A stretch of 64,000 nt of DNA. Source: Maribacter flavus (GTDB lineage: Bacteria > Bacteroidota > Bacteroidia > Flavobacteriales > Flavobacteriaceae). The stretch is from assembly GCF_008386635.1 (NCBI RefSeq), contig NZ_VUOE01000002.1, forward strand, positions 372,001 through 436,000. Direction: 5' to 3'. Numbering within the stretch: position 1 is the first letter of the stretch; each line of letters opens with the position of its first letter. This document shows, one piece after another, positions 34,564 through 42,773 of the stretch. Position numbers and translations under genes: made by a program. The notes beneath the pieces are model-generated. The model searched no databases and was not told the origin of the DNA. It saw nothing but the letters and a program-made list of their open reading frames with translations.

Positions 34564-35706
34564 ATGACATTTAAAAAAATCATATTTCAACTTCACAAGA
34601 TATTGGGGCTTTCGACCGGACTAGTGGTGTTCATCGTTGCCATCACGGGATGTGGTTGGGCCTTTAAAGAAGAAATTGAGAGTCTATATGACGATTACAA
34701 AAAGGTTGTTCCGGAAAACCGTCCCATACTAACACCAACCAAGGCAAAGGATCTCGCGAAGCAAATTTTTCCCGATAACACGGTTCATGGAACTTTGTTC
34801 AAAAAAAAGGACGATGCCATTGAAGTAATATTTTACGATGCCGAACCTGAATTTTATCAAAGCGTTTTTTTAAACCCATACTCTGGCGAGGTTATCCAGG
34901 TGGATGACCATCTATCGGGTTTTTTTGCATTTGTTTTAAAAGGGCACATGCGACTTTGGTTACCAAAAAATATTGGCGAGCAGATAGTTGGCGTTTCAAT
35001 TTTGATTTTCATTTTCATAATTATTTCAGGTTTCATATTATGGTTGCCCAAAAAACGTAAAAACTTAAGGCAGCGCTTAAAATTTGATTGGAAAAGTACT
35101 ACAAGATGGAAACGTAAAAACTTTGATCTACATACGGTTATTGGCTTTTATATTTGTGCATTTTCATTGGTACTGGCCTTTACGGGCTCATTGATGTCTT
35201 ATAACTGGCTTAAATATGCAGTATATAAGTCCGTAGGTGGCGAAAAGGAACCTGTTTTCATGATACCGGAAAACATCCGTAAAGCGGACGAAAAGGAAGA
35301 TGTTTTACCAATGGATTATTTGATAACGAAACTTTCTATCGAAAATCCCGATGCGGAAAGTTTTGAGCTTCATTATCCTCATACATCGGAGGAAAGTATT
35401 TATGTGGAGGTATCCCATAGTAAAGGTCTTTATTACGATGCGGATTATAGATTTTTTGACCAGAACACCTTGGAGGAGATAGAAACCCCTAGTATCTATG
35501 GAAAATATGAAAATGCAGGGGTTGCCGAAAAAATCTTACGCATGAATTATGATATCCATATTGGCGCGATTGGTGGGATTGTTGGAAAAATTATTGCCTT
35601 TTTAATAAGCCTATTGACCGCTAGTTTACCTGTAACCGGTGCTTTGTTGTGGTATGGGCGAACCTACAAAAGGAAGAAAAAGGTTTTGGACGGTGTTAAA
35701 GCCTGA
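34564..35706 (+). CDS. PepSY-associated TM protein (ferric-siderophore reductase-like)
   Basis: 380 aa from ATG 34564; the longer frame overlaps the receptor and lacks family sequence. Membrane helices near 12-32 (LSTGLVVFIVAITGCGWAF), ~145-165 (GVSILIFIFIIISGFILWLP), ~195-215 and ~340-365, with PepSY-type periplasmic regions between. Histidines in FQLHKILG, KGHMRLWLP, FDLHTVIGF and NYDIHIGAIGG are placed as haem ligands in related inner-membrane reductases. The gene follows the siderophore receptor by 62 bases with a hairpin between them. Confidence 0.88.
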   Translation: MTFKKIIFQLHKILGLSTGLVVFIVAITGCGWAFKEEIESLYDDYKKVVPENRPILTPTKAKDLAKQIFPDNTVHGTLFKKKDDAIEVIFYDAEPEFYQSVFLNPYSGEVIQVDDHLSGFFAFVLKGHMRLWLPKNIGEQIVGVSILIFIFIIISGFILWLPKKRKNLRQRLKFDWKSTTRWKRKNFDLHTVIGFYICAFSLVLAFTGSLMSYNWLKYAVYKSVGGEKEPVFMIPENIRKADEKEDVLPMDYLITKLSIENPDAESFELHYPHTSEESIYVEVSHSKGLYYDADYRFFDQNTLEEIETPSIYGKYENAGVAEKILRMNYDIHIGAIGGIVGKIIAFLISLLTASLPVTGALLWYGRTYKRKKKVLDGVKA

Positions 35707-36026
35707 CTTATGTGCTACCAAATTAAAACTTTATTGGTCCTTAAACTCCCAATAAACTAGAGGTTTACTGAAACATCATCACCGAAAAAAATAGTTGTGC
35801 CGCTCCAATATACTTTTTAACAGGCCTTGTGAAAATCGACTTTGGTAACGAAAATGATGGTCCTTATTTTAGGATAACAAACCCTTTCCATAGAGCGTTG
35901 TAACACATTCAAATTATCACTTGCAAAAAATAAAATTTTGGGGATTTTGGAACTTTGTCCCTATATTTTGGCAGGAAATGTTGTGAAAACAAAAATTGGT
36001 TTAACAACATGGGATACGGCAAGAAA
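35707..36026. other. 320-bp intergenic region without a gene
   Basis: No open frame with a credible start was seen on either strand. An 8-bp hairpin (TTTATTGG/CCAATAAA, 35730-35756) follows the PepSY gene but has no T-run. The rest is AT-rich sequence and presumably holds the promoter of the DinB gene. Confidence 0.5.
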
Positions 36027-36494
36027 ATGACTCAGGCTGAACTTATAATTTTAAACCTTACGGAAATCCGGAGAAGAAGCATAAAGCTTTGGAAAGCACT
36101 TCCTGAACAGTATTACCGTTGGAAACCTGACGAAAGCGCGATGACCGCAATAGAAATGGTAAGACATGTTTTGGAAGCCGATTATGGGTGGAACATAATA
36201 ATCAACAATGGCTCCATGGCACATTATGAAACACCTTGGAAGCAACGCCCCTTCACTAGCCTTGCGGAAGAGCTAACTTTTGCCGAACCTTATAGAAATC
36301 AATTTTTAAAAAGTGTACGGCAATTTTCGGATACCGAATTAAGCGAATTCCAGGTAGTGCATCCGGGAAACGGGGAAAGAAAAGCCCTCGGAAAATATAT
36401 CTTACGGATTGGATACCACGAAGCTGTCCATGCCGGTCAATTTTTATCCTATTTAAGGGCCATGAATGTTGATAGGCCCCTAATATGGGACTAA
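36027..36494 (+). CDS. DinB family protein
   Basis: 155 aa from ATG 36027 (MTQAELIILNLTEIRRR); an ATG at 36009 is the alternative start. DinB bundle: KALPEQYYRWKPDESAMTAIEMVRHVLEADYGW, then LRIGYHEAVHAGQFLSYLR, giving His in RHVLEA and HEAVH as the metal triad. Probable metal-dependent transferase of unknown substrate. Confidence 0.82.
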   Translation: MTQAELIILNLTEIRRRSIKLWKALPEQYYRWKPDESAMTAIEMVRHVLEADYGWNIIINNGSMAHYETPWKQRPFTSLAEELTFAEPYRNQFLKSVRQFSDTELSEFQVVHPGNGERKALGKYILRIGYHEAVHAGQFLSYLRAMNVDRPLIWD

Positions 36495-36759
36495 GAGCAG
36501 AATAGACAATTGGAATAGAATCGATTTATGTACTATGTGATTTGTCCGCCTTTGGTATTTTTAATCTCTTCGTCTCCATATCAATTTACCTCTACCATAT
36601 TCATATCGAGTGCTGCTGAATACTAAATCCTCATTTCCAAAATGGAATGGGGAAATACCTTTTCAACTAGCGGTGTTATTTTCATATTATCGTTTCTAAA
36701 ATTCGGATCTAACGAATCAAAATCTGAATTATATTTGGAATCAACCTAAAACCATCCAA

Positions 36760-37137
36760 ATGGCAACCACAAAAACCAACAAAATCATCTTCTGGACCAC
36801 CACCATTATTATTTTTTTAATGGAAGGGGTCATGCCCGCACTGACTTCCCAAACCGAGCTCGCCAAGGAGGGTATACGACATTTGGGCTACCCGGAATAT
36901 TTTGGGAACGCTTTGGTCGTATTTAAGGTATTGGGAGCACTTACCTTGATCATTCCCCAAGTCCCTGCACGAATCAAGGAATGGGCCTATGCTGGATTTG
37001 CTTTCGACTTTATATTTGCCAGTATCAGCCATTTTGCCGTGGACGGTATGGATTTCCAATCCTTTTTCCCTCTAATAATTTTGGGAATACTGATCGCCTC
37101 TTACGTGTCCTTTCATAAACTTCAAAAAACCAATTAG
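36760..37137 (+). CDS. DoxX-like membrane protein
   Basis: 125 aa with four membrane helices (IIFWTTTIIIFLMEGVMPAL; GNALVVFKVLGALTLIIPQV; EWAYAGFAFDFIFASISHFAV; FFPLIILGILIASYVSF). The GxKxLGxLxL-like and WAYAGFAFD segments fit the DoxX-like (DUF4870-unrelated) subgroup. Free-standing; 265 non-coding bases precede it. Confidence 0.78.
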   Translation: MATTKTNKIIFWTTTIIIFLMEGVMPALTSQTELAKEGIRHLGYPEYFGNALVVFKVLGALTLIIPQVPARIKEWAYAGFAFDFIFASISHFAVDGMDFQSFFPLIILGILIASYVSFHKLQKTN

Positions 37138-37202
37138 CCGCAGCTTTTATTTTTTTTACTGTGCGGTTCGTCCTAAACAGCCTGCCCCCAAAGAGTATTT
37201 GA

Positions 37203-37330
37203 GCCTTTCGTTTTACTTCGTAAGTTGCGTTCAAAGAAAGTATATTTTCTTTTCACCCAATGCTCAAGGTAAACTAAAGTCGAAGGGGACTCAAAGGCAC
37301 ATATTTCCTCATTTTCATGCCAATAACCAA
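37203..37330. repeat. Intergenic repeat, copy A
   Basis: GCCTTTCG near 37203, then CTCAAGGTAAACTAAAGTCG (37263-37282) and AAGGCACATATTTCCTCATT. The central 65 bases closely match copy C (39553-39618). Located between the DoxX-like and DUF2975 genes. Confidence 0.7.
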
Positions 37331-37437
37331 GCCAAGCCTAAAAGAATATCATTACTAGTATTTATCATAAAGTGAAAAATATTTATTGTTTATCAATAAA
37401 TAATTAGTTACTTTTATTCCATCTAATACTATTAATC

Positions 37438-37983
37438 ATGAAAACACGGGTTAAAGCAAAAAATCTCATATTTAAAGGTTTGAAAATCATTTCTTGGATA
37501 ATTTTTGTGGGGCTCTCGGTGGAAGCAGGTGGCCTAATCGTCAATTTTATTTTTAGTCTTCTCCGTCCAGAATTTATCCAGAACCTTTATCAGAAACTGG
37601 ATATGAGTCAGTTATATCAAAGTAGTAAGTTGGCTTTTTTTGGAATGTACGGGTTTGTTCTTACCGTATCCATATTAAAGGCCGTCCTATTCTACCAGGT
37701 TGTTTTATTGGTAACTAAAATTGACCTGCCCAAACCCTTCAATAGCTGGGTTTCCAAGCAAATTCTTAAGATAAGCTACTATACGCTCTCCGTTGGATTA
37801 TTAAGTTTTATTGCGAGGAAGTTGGCAATGGATTTGGGACACAATGGTTTTACATTGAATCAGTTGGATCCGTTTTGGGCAGACAGTCAGGCATTCATAT
37901 TGATGGCGGCCGTTATTTATATTATTGGAACAATATTTTCCAAAGGAGTGGAGTATCAAGAAGAACTGGAAGAAACGGTATAG
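37438..37983 (+). CDS. DUF2975 domain membrane protein
   Basis: 181 aa with four membrane helices (IISWIIFVGLSVEAGGLIVNF; FFGMYGFVLTVSILKAVLFY; YTLSVGLLSFIARKLAM; AFILMAAVIYIIGTIFSKG). The C-terminal FSKGVEYQEELEETV is a DUF2975 hallmark. Such proteins are encoded next to a YozG-like HTH repressor; here the HTH starts 3 bases downstream. Role unknown, thought to be membrane sensing or toxin-like behaviour. Confidence 0.88.
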   Translation: MKTRVKAKNLIFKGLKIISWIIFVGLSVEAGGLIVNFIFSLLRPEFIQNLYQKLDMSQLYQSSKLAFFGMYGFVLTVSILKAVLFYQVVLLVTKIDLPKPFNSWVSKQILKISYYTLSVGLLSFIARKLAMDLGHNGFTLNQLDPFWADSQAFILMAAVIYIIGTIFSKGVEYQEELEETV

Positions 37984-37986
37984 ACT

Positions 37987-38193
37987 ATGGCAATTATTGT
38001 AAACTTGGATGTAATGATGGCAAAGCGTAAAATGTCGCTTAATGAATTGTCCGAAACGGTCAATATTACCTTGGCGAATCTATCCAAACTTAAAACAGGG
38101 AAAGTCAAGGCCATTAGGTTTAGCACATTGGAAGCCGTTTGTGAGGCTTTGGATTGCCAACCTGGGGACCTGTTGGAATACTCAAAGGAATAA
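37987..38193 (+). CDS. YozG-like HTH (Cro/CI-type) regulator
   Basis: 68 aa, a single Cro/CI helix-turn-helix: MMAKRKMSLNELSETVNIT, LANLSKLKTGKVKAIRFSTL, and the family's end ALDCQPGDLLEYSKE. Immediately follows DUF2975 (3-base gap), the usual order. Probably regulates the pair. Confidence 0.92.
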   Translation: MAIIVNLDVMMAKRKMSLNELSETVNITLANLSKLKTGKVKAIRFSTLEAVCEALDCQPGDLLEYSKE

Positions 38194-38310
38194 CAATCCA
38201 TATTAATTAAATTTTTGCAGTTGTTATATTAATTGATAAATGAGCAGAATGCCCAATCAGCCCATACTAAAATTCATTAACTTATCAGGTTACTAAGCAG
38301 CTCATCTAGG

Positions 38311-38410
38311 GCCTTTCGACAAAGCTTAGGTAAACAAAGGTCGAAATGGAGTTGAAGACACATAGTCCCCCTTTTTCTTGACCAAATCATTTTTTTGTAG
38401 AATTTTAGAA
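38311..38410. repeat. Intergenic repeat, copy B
   Basis: GCCTTTCGACAAAGCTTAGG, then TAAACAAAGGTCGAAATGGA, CACATAGTCCCCCTTTTTCT and ATCATTTTTTTGTAGAATTT. Matches copies A and C over ~100 bases with substitutions; directly precedes the VOC gene. Confidence 0.7.
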
Positions 38411-38467
38411 GATTCCCGTAGGAGACCACTAATTTTAATGTGGCCCATACTGGTTAAACAAAAACAC

Positions 38468-38863
38468 ATGAAATACGCCTATACGATACTTTATGTTAAG
38501 AACGTTTCCAAAACCCTTGAATTCTATGAAAGCGCCTTTGGCTTTGCCCGTAAATTTGTAACACCTGAACATGATTATGGTGAATTGATTTCCGGCGAAA
38601 CCACCATCGCCTTTGCTTCAGAGGAACTTGGTAATTCCAATTTTAAAAATGGATTTCAAAAGATAGTGAAAGACAAAAAGCCCATGGGTGCGGAGTTGGT
38701 GTTTACTACGGAAACAATTGAGGAGGATTTTAAAAATGCGCTAGCATCAGGAGCAACGGAATATGAACCAATTATTGAAAAACCTTGGGGGCAAAAGGTA
38801 GGGTATGTACGAGACAATAACGGATTTCTTATTGAAATCTGTACGCCAATTAATAGCGATTAA
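38468..38863 (+). CDS. VOC family protein (glyoxalase/bleomycin-resistance fold)
   Basis: 131 aa from ATG 38468 (MKYAYTILYVKNVSKTLEFYESAFG); 30 upstream in-frame codons come from the repeat and are rejected. Paired beta-alpha-beta-beta-beta units; C-terminal GYVRDNNGFLIEICTPI supplies the last metal-site Glu. Substrate unknown. Confidence 0.88.
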   Translation: MKYAYTILYVKNVSKTLEFYESAFGFARKFVTPEHDYGELISGETTIAFASEELGNSNFKNGFQKIVKDKKPMGAELVFTTETIEEDFKNALASGATEYEPIIEKPWGQKVGYVRDNNGFLIEICTPINSD

Positions 38864-38930
38864 CGCATTATATTCAAAGCCTTACTGTAGATATAGATTG
38901 CCGAATACCTAGCGGAGATTGACCCATCTA

Positions 38931-38956
38931 TTCGCCCTTTTCCTTGCCGAGGTAAA
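38931..38956. repeat. Partial intergenic repeat, copy D
   Basis: TTCGCCCTTTTCCTTGCCGA matches only the right half of copies B and C. Located before the third DinB gene. Confidence 0.45.
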
Positions 38957-39009
38957 TAATTTATTCGAATTTTAGCGAAGAGGTGCTGCCCGAAAGTTTG
39001 TTTTATGAA

Positions 39010-39522
39010 ATGAAGGCAACACACTCAATAGGAATAGCTAATAATCATAACATGGCGAGGAATAAGGAATTGGCCGATAGGCTAGCAGAAGTGCTTCTAA
39101 GCGGCCGATGGGTTGCAAATACCAATTACAAGGAGCTATTGGAGAATCTGACCTGGAAACAGGCAACTCAAAAAATAGGGGGACTGAATTCGATTGCCGC
39201 GCTTACCTATCATGTGAATTATTATATAGGCGGTATGCTGCCTGTCTTGAAAGGAGGTTCACTTGAAATCCGTGACAAATTCAGTTTTCAGCTTCCTAAA
39301 TTAGAATCCCAAGTCGATTGGGAACGAATGACAACCGAGTTCATTACAAATTCAAAGGCCTTTGTGGAAGCGGTTTCCAATCTCCCTGAGACCCAACTGG
39401 ATGCAGTTTTTGTAGACGAAAAATACGGTACGTATGCCAGAAACATTGAAGGCCTGATCGAGCATTGCTATTACCATCTTGGTCAAATTTCCTTGCTTAA
39501 AAAGATGATTACAAATAGGTGA
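39010..39522 (+). CDS. DinB family protein (DUF1572-like)
   Basis: 170 aa from ATG 39010; a GTG at 38983 and an ATG at 39052 are alternatives. DinB features: IGGLNSIAALTYHVNYYIGGML and GLIEHCYYHLGQISLLKKM, giving His residues in TYHVNYY and EHCYYHLGQ as the metal triad. Sits between repeat copies D and C. Confidence 0.8.
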   Translation: MKATHSIGIANNHNMARNKELADRLAEVLLSGRWVANTNYKELLENLTWKQATQKIGGLNSIAALTYHVNYYIGGMLPVLKGGSLEIRDKFSFQLPKLESQVDWERMTTEFITNSKAFVEAVSNLPETQLDAVFVDEKYGTYARNIEGLIEHCYYHLGQISLLKKMITNR

Positions 39523-39540
39523 CCGAGTAGCCCTCCCTGA

Positions 39541-39640
39541 GCCTTTCAGTTATACTCAAGATAAACTAAAGTCGAAGGGGAGCCGAAGGCACATATTTCC
39601 CCTTTTCCTTGCCCAAATCATTTTTTTATAAGACTTTTAA
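39541..39640. repeat. Intergenic repeat, copy C
   Basis: GCCTTTCAGTTATACTCAAG, then TAAACTAAAGTCGAAGGGGA, AAGGCACATATTTCCCCTTT, CCCAAATCATTTTTTTATAA. The best preserved copy; marks the left edge of the AT-rich block. Confidence 0.7.
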
Positions 39641-39716
39641 AGTACTTCCCTCTAAAATAGAAATAAACGTAGTTAGGTAAGTTTATACAATTGTTGTAAA
39701 ACATTTTGACAGAATT

Positions 39717-40184
39717 ATGAATAAATTTATTTTAATAACCAGCATTTTATTTTTAACAACTTCTAAAAGTTTTTGTCAAAATGAGACAAGATTATTAGGG
39801 TTTAATGACTTTAATTCAAATTCATTTGCATTTATTGAATTTATTAAGAACCATCCAGAATCTGATGACTTGACAAAATGGTACGAAGGAAAAATAAATG
39901 AAAGACTTACCAAAAACCTAAACGAATTAAATCAGATTGCAAAAAAATATCCTCAAAAATTAGAAATAACGGTTATCCCTTTTGGCGATAAACCCGAAAA
40001 GAATAATCCTTTGTTTATTATCTATCGATTGGTAGATATAAAAGAAAATATAGAATTGAGCATTTTATTGCGCTATGCAAAAGACGGTAATTTACTTATA
40101 GACGGCCTTGAAGTCGTAAATCTTACAGAACTTTTAAAAGACTCTATTCGAAATCCGCCACCTGAGCCACCAAATAGGAACTGA
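39717..40184 (+). CDS. Secreted protein of unknown function, AT-rich
   Basis: 155 aa. Signal peptide residues 1-20 (TSKSFCQ). Mature part: helical FAFIEFIKNHPESDDLTKWYEGKINERL, then strands IEITVIPFGDKP and PLFIIYRLVDIKEN, and a proline-rich end. Codons are markedly A/T-ending compared with the flanking core genes. No family recognised. First gene of the AT-rich block 39.7-41.9 kb. Confidence 0.65.
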   Translation: MNKFILITSILFLTTSKSFCQNETRLLGFNDFNSNSFAFIEFIKNHPESDDLTKWYEGKINERLTKNLNELNQIAKKYPQKLEITVIPFGDKPEKNNPLFIIYRLVDIKENIELSILLRYAKDGNLLIDGLEVVNLTELLKDSIRNPPPEPPNRN

Positions 40185-40244
40185 AACAAATAACGTTGCC
40201 TAATATCTTATCCAAATAGTCATAAATAAGCACTTAAATAATTT

Positions 40245-40901
40245 ATGAAAACACAATTGACAATATTTCTTTTATTGTTTTGTCTTGAGGCTTTCTCTCA
40301 GGAAGTAAAAATCATTGAAGCTACCCAAAATAAAGACACTCAATTTTTTGAGAATGAGGACTACGATGAAAATGAAAGACCAATTGGAAAACTCTTGTTT
40401 TTAAAAGGTTGTAATTGGTAATGCGGTGGCTCTGTAAAGTCCATAACAGCATCATCTGAATTAAAGAAATCTAACGATATAAATTACTCTGCTAAAAACG
40501 CTCACGATTTTAATAAAAATACGGCTTGGATTGAAGGAAAACCTGACTACGGAATTGGAGAATATATAGAATACACTTTTTATTTCAGTGGCAAAGAAGG
40601 TTACAATACAACATTAGGAATTAATAAATTATTAATAGCTAACGGATATAAAAAAAGCCTTGAAACTTGGCAAAATAATTCAAGAATTAAACAGCTGAAA
40701 CTATTTCTGAATGACAAACCCTATGCAATTCTAAATCTTTTAGATTCGTTTGAAATTCAAACTATCGATATTGGTGATCTAACATTTCCATTAAATAAAG
40801 AAACCAAACTAAAGTTTGAGATAACTCAAGTCTACGAAGGTTCAAAATATAAAGACACAGCTTTAAGTCTATTGATGTTTGAGGGTTTTGGAGTGCATTA
40901 A
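40245..40901 (+). pseudogene. Secreted NADase-type glycan-binding-like protein interrupted by TAA
   Basis: ATG at 40245 opens a 219-codon frame with one in-frame stop, TAA at 40419-40421 (codon 59). Signal peptide residues 1-19 (CLEAFSQ). Immediately around the stop the frame reads LKGCNW-stop-CGGSVKSITASS, and it continues uninterrupted to a stop at 40899-40901 with a coherent beta-rich domain (AHDFNKNTAWIEGKPDYGIG, EYIEYTFYFS, LKLFLNDKP). The DFNKNTAWIEG motif is that of discoidin-like NADase-type glycan-binding proteins. The frame is preserved, so this is a single nonsense change (from a Tyr codon, by inference) or a base error. Confidence 0.8.
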
Positions 40902-40918
40902 CCGAACAACCGAATTTT

Positions 40919-41206
40919 ATGAAAAACAAAAAAACTATAGTTTATATTTTACTTGGTTTACCACTAATAATTTACCCGTTTATTTTATTAGCTAACGTAA
41001 TGAGTGCTGCAGGTTTTCCAAGCAAAACATCTGAATTTAAGTTATTTGTAGTCAACGGATTCCTTTGGTCAAGTTCGTTATACCCTATTTCCTACATATT
41101 ATCTCTTTTACCATTTATTAGAAGAAGAAAATATGGATTTCTATTGCCTTTAACTCATATAATTATTGCAATTGTATTTTTTGTTTTATGGACATATTTA
41201 GGATAA
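40919..41206 (+). CDS. Small membrane protein of unknown function
   Basis: 95 aa with three hydrophobic segments (IVYILLGLPLIIYPFILLA; LYPISYILSLLPFI; LPLTHIIIAIVFFVLWTYL) and basic RRRKYG between the last two. Starts 17 bases after the pseudogene, so probably the same transcript. No family recognised; AT-rich. Confidence 0.65.
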   Translation: MKNKKTIVYILLGLPLIIYPFILLANVMSAAGFPSKTSEFKLFVVNGFLWSSSLYPISYILSLLPFIRRRKYGFLLPLTHIIIAIVFFVLWTYLG

Positions 41207-41213
41207 TTAAAAA

Positions 41214-41370
41214 ACGTTTTACAACAATGTATAACCACAATTACGCCGTTTTCGACTACTTCCGAATCCACTCGGAAAATCTAAAGTTTTTGCCAAACCG
41301 AAAATTAACTCATATTAACCGGTCACTAAAGGTTTTACGAGACAGTTCGGTGTAAAACAGACCTCAAATT
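41214..41370. repeat. Structured intergenic element downstream of the small membrane protein
   Basis: Begins AACGTTTTACAACAATGT. Nested pairings: TTCCGA/TCGGAA (41260-41277) and ACCGAA/TTCGGT (41297-41302 with 41346-41351). A shorter AACGTT-starting sequence follows the stop at 40184. I recall similar sequences after small accessory genes in Flavobacteriia; a cassette-boundary role is speculative. Confidence 0.4.
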
Positions 41371-41419
41371 TTTTCAAAAACATTAGAATTAAGGCGATAA
41401 AAATTAAAAAAACGAAATC

Positions 41420-41872
41420 ATGAAAAAGATTTTTTTTCTATTGCTATTTGTGTCCATACCAACACTTCTATTCTCTCAATTAAATGATAATGGAAAATCG
41501 AGCAAAACCTCAAGCAAAGGAAAAGGGTATCCAGAATTCAAAAATACTTTGATGTATTATTCCCATATTCCATATAGTCCATATGGCATTAAGTATTCAT
41601 ATTGTAAATCTTGGGGATTTTATGTAAGTGCAACATATGATTTTGAAACGGTGGATGGCGATGCATTTCTAAATGCTGGCGTCGTTAAATCTATTACTAA
41701 CAAATTACGTGGTTATCTTGGCTCAGGTTATAATCCTCTTTGGAATGAGGCCAGCGTAGAAACTGGGGTAACTTTCGTTTTTGGTAATTTTGCTTTGGAT
41801 ACAGGAGGAGGGTTTAACTTTGTTGAACCTGAATATAGTTACATAAATTTAGGGGTTGGTTTTAATTTCTAA
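41420..41872 (+). CDS. Secreted outer-membrane-type protein of unknown function
   Basis: 150 aa. Signal peptide residues 1-19 (PTLLFSQ). Mature part is Ser/Lys-rich then rich in aromatic/glycine strands (KSWGFYVSATYDFETVDGD, GVTFVFGNFALDTGGGFNF) ending NLGVGFNF, typical of small outer-membrane beta-barrels with a terminal Phe. No family recognised. Ends the AT-rich block. Confidence 0.7.
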   Translation: MKKIFFLLLFVSIPTLLFSQLNDNGKSSKTSSKGKGYPEFKNTLMYYSHIPYSPYGIKYSYCKSWGFYVSATYDFETVDGDAFLNAGVVKSITNKLRGYLGSGYNPLWNEASVETGVTFVFGNFALDTGGGFNFVEPEYSYINLGVGFNF

Positions 41873-41926
41873 CCGATAGTTGCACCTAAAACTTTGTTTT
41901 TAAAATCCTCAATTTTATATCTAAAT

Positions 41927-42763
41927 TCATTCCATCCCCAACTCCGCCAACACCGGTAAATGATCCGAGATATGTTTGTTGTTTTCCATTCGGTCATCAA
42001 TATGGAGGTAGCGTTGCACCTCTAAATTTTCCACAAAAATATAGTCAATACGCCGGTCCAAGACCATATCCGGGTCAAAGCCGTTAAAGGTACCTGTAGG
42101 GCCATAAAAAGGCGCTTGGGTGGCTTGCTGCCCGTCCGTAAGCTCCCGTTGCATTAATTGTATGGGTTCGGAGTCCGGCTCCAAATTAAAATCCCCCGTC
42201 ACCACCACGGGCAAGTTTTGGGTATTGACCGCCTTGATCTTTTGTAAGATGAGGTTCACGCTCTGCTTTCGGGCTTCGGTGCCTACATGGTCAAAATGGG
42301 TATTGAATACATAGAGTTCCTTCCCGCTTTGTATGTCCTTGAACCTTCCGTAAGTACAGATACGCTCCAAGGCGGCATCCCAACCTTTAGAAACTTTTTC
42401 CGGGGTGGGGGAGAGCCAAAAGGTATTGGCGCTTATCAGTTCAAAATGTTGACTATTGTACAAAATAGGGGAGTACTCGCCCTTTTGTTTGCCATCGTCC
42501 CGGCCTACGCCAATATAACTGTAATCCGGTAGGTGCTCGTCCAGATAGTCCAACTGGTTAAGCAAAACCTCCTGCATGCCTACAAATTGGGGGCCATAGT
42601 GTTGCAAAAGCCGCACCATAGCCTCCTTTCTAAAATTCCAGTTGTTTACGGTATCGTTGACGTTGTCATACTTGATGTTGTAGGACATCACTTTGAATTC
42701 CTGTGCCTGTCCAACTACAGCCATACATACCGTAAAAACCACAAAAAATATATTTCTCATCAT
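41927..42763 (-). CDS. Endonuclease/exonuclease/phosphatase family protein, secreted
   Basis: 278 aa. Signal peptide ~1-20 (VVGQAQ). EEP fold motifs: MSYNIKYDNVNDTVNNW, QEVLLNQLDYL (metal Glu), NTHFDHVG, VVTGDFNLEPDS and a C-terminal SDHLP (catalytic His). Members hydrolyse phosphodiesters, sphingomyelin or inositol phosphates. Its start lies 10 bases after the S9 peptidase stop, so the two are co-transcribed. Confidence 0.88.
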   Translation of the reverse strand: MMRNIFFVVFTVCMAVVGQAQEFKVMSYNIKYDNVNDTVNNWNFRKEAMVRLLQHYGPQFVGMQEVLLNQLDYLDEHLPDYSYIGVGRDDGKQKGEYSPILYNSQHFELISANTFWLSPTPEKVSKGWDAALERICTYGRFKDIQSGKELYVFNTHFDHVGTEARKQSVNLILQKIKAVNTQNLPVVVTGDFNLEPDSEPIQLMQRELTDGQQATQAPFYGPTGTFNGFDPDMVLDRRIDYIFVENLEVQRYLHIDDRMENNKHISDHLPVLAELGME

Positions 42764-42773
42764 TGTCGCAAGA

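Noticed and set aside
35730-35756. Terminator after the PepSY gene
   Set aside because: The 8-bp stem has an 11-base loop and no following T-run.
40419-40421. Recoded stop (readthrough or selenocysteine) in the interrupted gene
   Set aside because: The codon is TAA, not TGA, no special downstream structure was seen, and a simple nonsense change explains it.
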